This document shows, one piece after another, positions 5,312 through 6,848 of a DNA stretch of 6,848 bases. Numbering within the stretch: the first letter of the stretch is position 1; every line of letters starts with the position of its first letter. The position numbers and the translations under genes are program-made. The stretch lies in contig CAZQVV010000136.1 of assembly GCA_964596835.1 (NCBI GenBank), positions 1 through 6,848 on the forward strand. Reading direction: 5' to 3'. The stretch comes from JAADGZ01 sp964596835. GTDB taxonomy: Bacteria; Pseudomonadota; Gammaproteobacteria; UBA6429; Thiohalophilaceae. The notes under the pieces were generated by a model that saw only the letters and a program-made list of their open reading frames with translations, was not told where the DNA came from and searched no databases.

Positions 5312-6766
5312 ATGCACAACAAAACCATCGCTGAATTGTCCCGTGGCCTGCAGCAGGGGGATTTTTCCAGTGAAGAACTGACCCGTCATTTTCTGACTCG
5401 CATCGAAAGCCTGGATGGCGCACTGAACAGTTTTATCACGGTCAGCGCCGAGCGGGCACTGGCCCAGGCAAAACAGGCCGATCAATGTCTTGCCAATGGT
5501 GAGGCCGGTCCTCTGACCGGCATTCCGCTGGCGCAGAAAGATATTTTCTGTACCGATGGCGTGAAGACCACTTGTGGTTCAAAAATGCTGGATAATTTTA
5601 TCGCACCCTATAATGCCACCAGTGTGGAAAAACTGAATGCTGCGGGTACGGTCATGCTGGGCAAGACCAATATGGACGAGTTCGCTATGGGCTCATCGAA
5701 TGAAACCAGCTTCTACGGTGCAGTGAAAAATCCCTGGAACACGGATACTGTGCCGGGCGGTTCTTCCGGTGGTTCGGCGGCCGCAGTGGCCGCGCGCCTG
5801 ACCCCCTGCGCCACCGGTACGGATACCGGCGGCTCGATTCGCCAGCCAGCCGCCCTGTGTGGTATTACCGGACTCAAGCCGACGTATGGCCGGGTCTCAC
5901 GCTATGGCATGATCGCCTTTGCCTCCAGTCTGGATCAGGGTGGGCCGCTGACTCGTACAGCCGAAGATGCGGCCATGATCCTGGGCGCGATGGCGGGTTT
6001 TGACGAACGGGATTCCACCAGTATTGATACGCCGGTGCCGGATTATACGCTTGGGTTGGAGGCGGGTCTTAAGGGACTAAAAATCGGTTTGCCCAAAGAA
6101 TATTTCGGCGAAGGACTGGAAGCCGGTATAGGCGATACCGTGCAGGCGGCGATTGAAGAATACAGAAAACTGGGCGCGGAGATCATTGATATCAGCCTGC
6201 CCAACACCCATCTTGCGGTGCCAGCCTACTATGTCGTGGCACCGGCAGAATGTTCCTCCAATCTTTCCCGTTTCGACGGCGTGCGTTTCGGTTATCGCTG
6301 TGAAAATCCGAAGGATCTGGAGGATTTGTACAAGCGTTCGCGGGGCGAAGCCTTTGGTGCCGAGGTCAAGCGCCGGATCATGATCGGTGCCTATGCTCTG
6401 TCTTCCGGTTATTACGATGCTTATTATCTCAAAGCGCAGAAAGTGCGCCGCCTGATCAGCGGCGATTTTAAACAGGCCTTTGAAAAGGTCGATGTGATCA
6501 TGGGGCCGACCGCACCCACGCCCGCGTTCAAAATTGGTGAGAAAGCCGACGATCCCATCACCATGTACCTGTCGGATATTTACACCATCGCCGTCAACCT
6601 GGCCGGTTTACCGGGCATGTCCATCCCCGCCGGCTTCGTCAACGACATGCCCGCCGGTTTGCAGATCATCGGTAACTATTTTGCAGAAGCGAAACTGCTG
6701 AATGTCGCGCACAGGTTTCAGCAGGTCACGGATTATCATCAGCAGGCCCCGAAGGGGTTTGAGTAG
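5312..6766 (+). CDS. gatA: Asp/Glu-tRNA amidotransferase subunit A (amidase)
   Basis: GatA hydrolyses glutamine and passes the ammonia through a channel to GatB, which amidates Glu-tRNA(Gln) or Asp-tRNA(Asn). From the chosen ATG it is 484 residues, the normal length, starting MHNKTIAELSRGL as in related GatA. It belongs to the amidase-signature family. The Ser-cisSer-Lys triad is visible as Lys76 (LAQKDIF), Ser151 (GGSSGGS) and Ser175 (DTGGSIRQP), with spacings 75 and 24 equal to those of Staphylococcus GatA (79/154/178). The blocks GLKPTYGRVSRYGM (187-200) and SSLDQGGPLTRTAEDA (205-220) are classic. The C-terminal IYTIAVNLAGLPGMSIPAGF is at 423-442. Residue 75 is Gln where I recall His in Pseudomonas. 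It shares an operon with gatC; gatB is expected downstream outside the window. The gene's presence suggests that Asn-tRNA and/or Gln-tRNA is made indirectly. Confidence 0.97.
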   Translation: MHNKTIAELSRGLQQGDFSSEELTRHFLTRIESLDGALNSFITVSAERALAQAKQADQCLANGEAGPLTGIPLAQKDIFCTDGVKTTCGSKMLDNFIAPYNATSVEKLNAAGTVMLGKTNMDEFAMGSSNETSFYGAVKNPWNTDTVPGGSSGGSAAAVAARLTPCATGTDTGGSIRQPAALCGITGLKPTYGRVSRYGMIAFASSLDQGGPLTRTAEDAAMILGAMAGFDERDSTSIDTPVPDYTLGLEAGLKGLKIGLPKEYFGEGLEAGIGDTVQAAIEEYRKLGAEIIDISLPNTHLAVPAYYVVAPAECSSNLSRFDGVRFGYRCENPKDLEDLYKRSRGEAFGAEVKRRIMIGAYALSSGYYDAYYLKAQKVRRLISGDFKQAFEKVDVIMGPTAPTPAFKIGEKADDPITMYLSDIYTIAVNLAGLPGMSIPAGFVNDMPAGLQIIGNYFAEAKLLNVAHRFQQVTDYHQQAPKGFE

Positions 6767-6807
6767 CAAAATAAGTGTTCCAAATACCCGTACACTTTAG
6801 ATACTAC

Positions 6808-6848
6808 CGTTCGTCCTGAGCTTGTCGAAGGAAGCTTGTCGAAGGAAG
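6808..6848. repeat. Dispersed-repeat-like sequence downstream of gatA with 14-bp tandem duplication, cut by window edge
   Basis: The sequence CCGTTCGTCCTGAGC then TTGTCGAAGGA is a motif I recognise as a very common interspersed repeat core in proteobacterial genomes (reverse form TCCTTCGACAAGCTCAGGAC). Inside it AGCTTGTCGAAGGA occurs at 6819-6832 and again directly at 6833-6846, followed by AG, which could begin a third copy. The element is incomplete because the window ends. The 41 nt between the gatA stop and this repeat (6767-6807) show no gene and no convincing terminator. Confidence 0.6.

Noticed and set aside
6819..6848. Start of a CRISPR array
   Set aside because: The two 14-bp copies are adjacent with no spacers and belong to a common dispersed repeat motif.

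Overview
This window is a chromosomal core region, very probably from a gammaproteobacterium. The proteins closely resemble gammaproteobacterial MreB, MreC, PBP2 and GatA. The layout, with mreBCD divergent from gatCA, is the one I recall from Pseudomonas and relatives. Base composition is balanced by eye, with AT-rich intergenic spacers. I see no phage, insertion sequence, CRISPR array, RNA gene or defence cassette. I do not see an undescribed multi-gene system here.

Minus strand, positions 4710 down to 1: an elongasome (rod-shape) cluster in the order mreB, mreC, mreD, mrdA (PBP2), rodA. The last gene is cut by the window edge after 63 codons. Spacing after mreC is tight: mreC and mreD overlap by 4 nt (ATGA), mreD-mrdA has 53 nt, and mrdA-rodA has 5 nt. 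MreB filaments position the machine, MreC and MreD link it to the membrane and activate PBP2, PBP2 is the transpeptidase and RodA the glycosyltransferase of lateral-wall peptidoglycan synthesis. Between mreB and mreC lie 267 nt holding a rho-independent terminator, a perfect 20-bp inverted repeat and an 8-bp long-range inverted repeat. mreB may therefore be transcriptionally separated from mreCD by attenuation.

The most notable point is the start of mreC. Homology to MreC (cytoplasmic tip plus the single membrane helix) continues 27 codons upstream of the first usable in-frame ATG, with no start codon in that frame. The only well-placed ATG (3478) reads ATG CCC CGT TAA and joins the mreC frame only if one base of the CCCC run is skipped. 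This is a real mutation, a base-call error, or +1 slippage at a CCC-C quadruplet at codon 2.

Plus strand, 4878 to 6766: gatC and gatA, two subunits of the tRNA-dependent amidotransferase GatCAB. gatB is not in the window and would be expected downstream. The true starts of both genes are internal to the longest reading frames and are supported by ribosome binding sites and family N-termini. The spacer between them has a REP-like inverted repeat, and the window ends in another dispersed-repeat-like sequence with an internal 14-bp tandem duplication. The 167-nt spacer between mreB and gatC must carry the divergent promoters, but neither can be assigned firmly.
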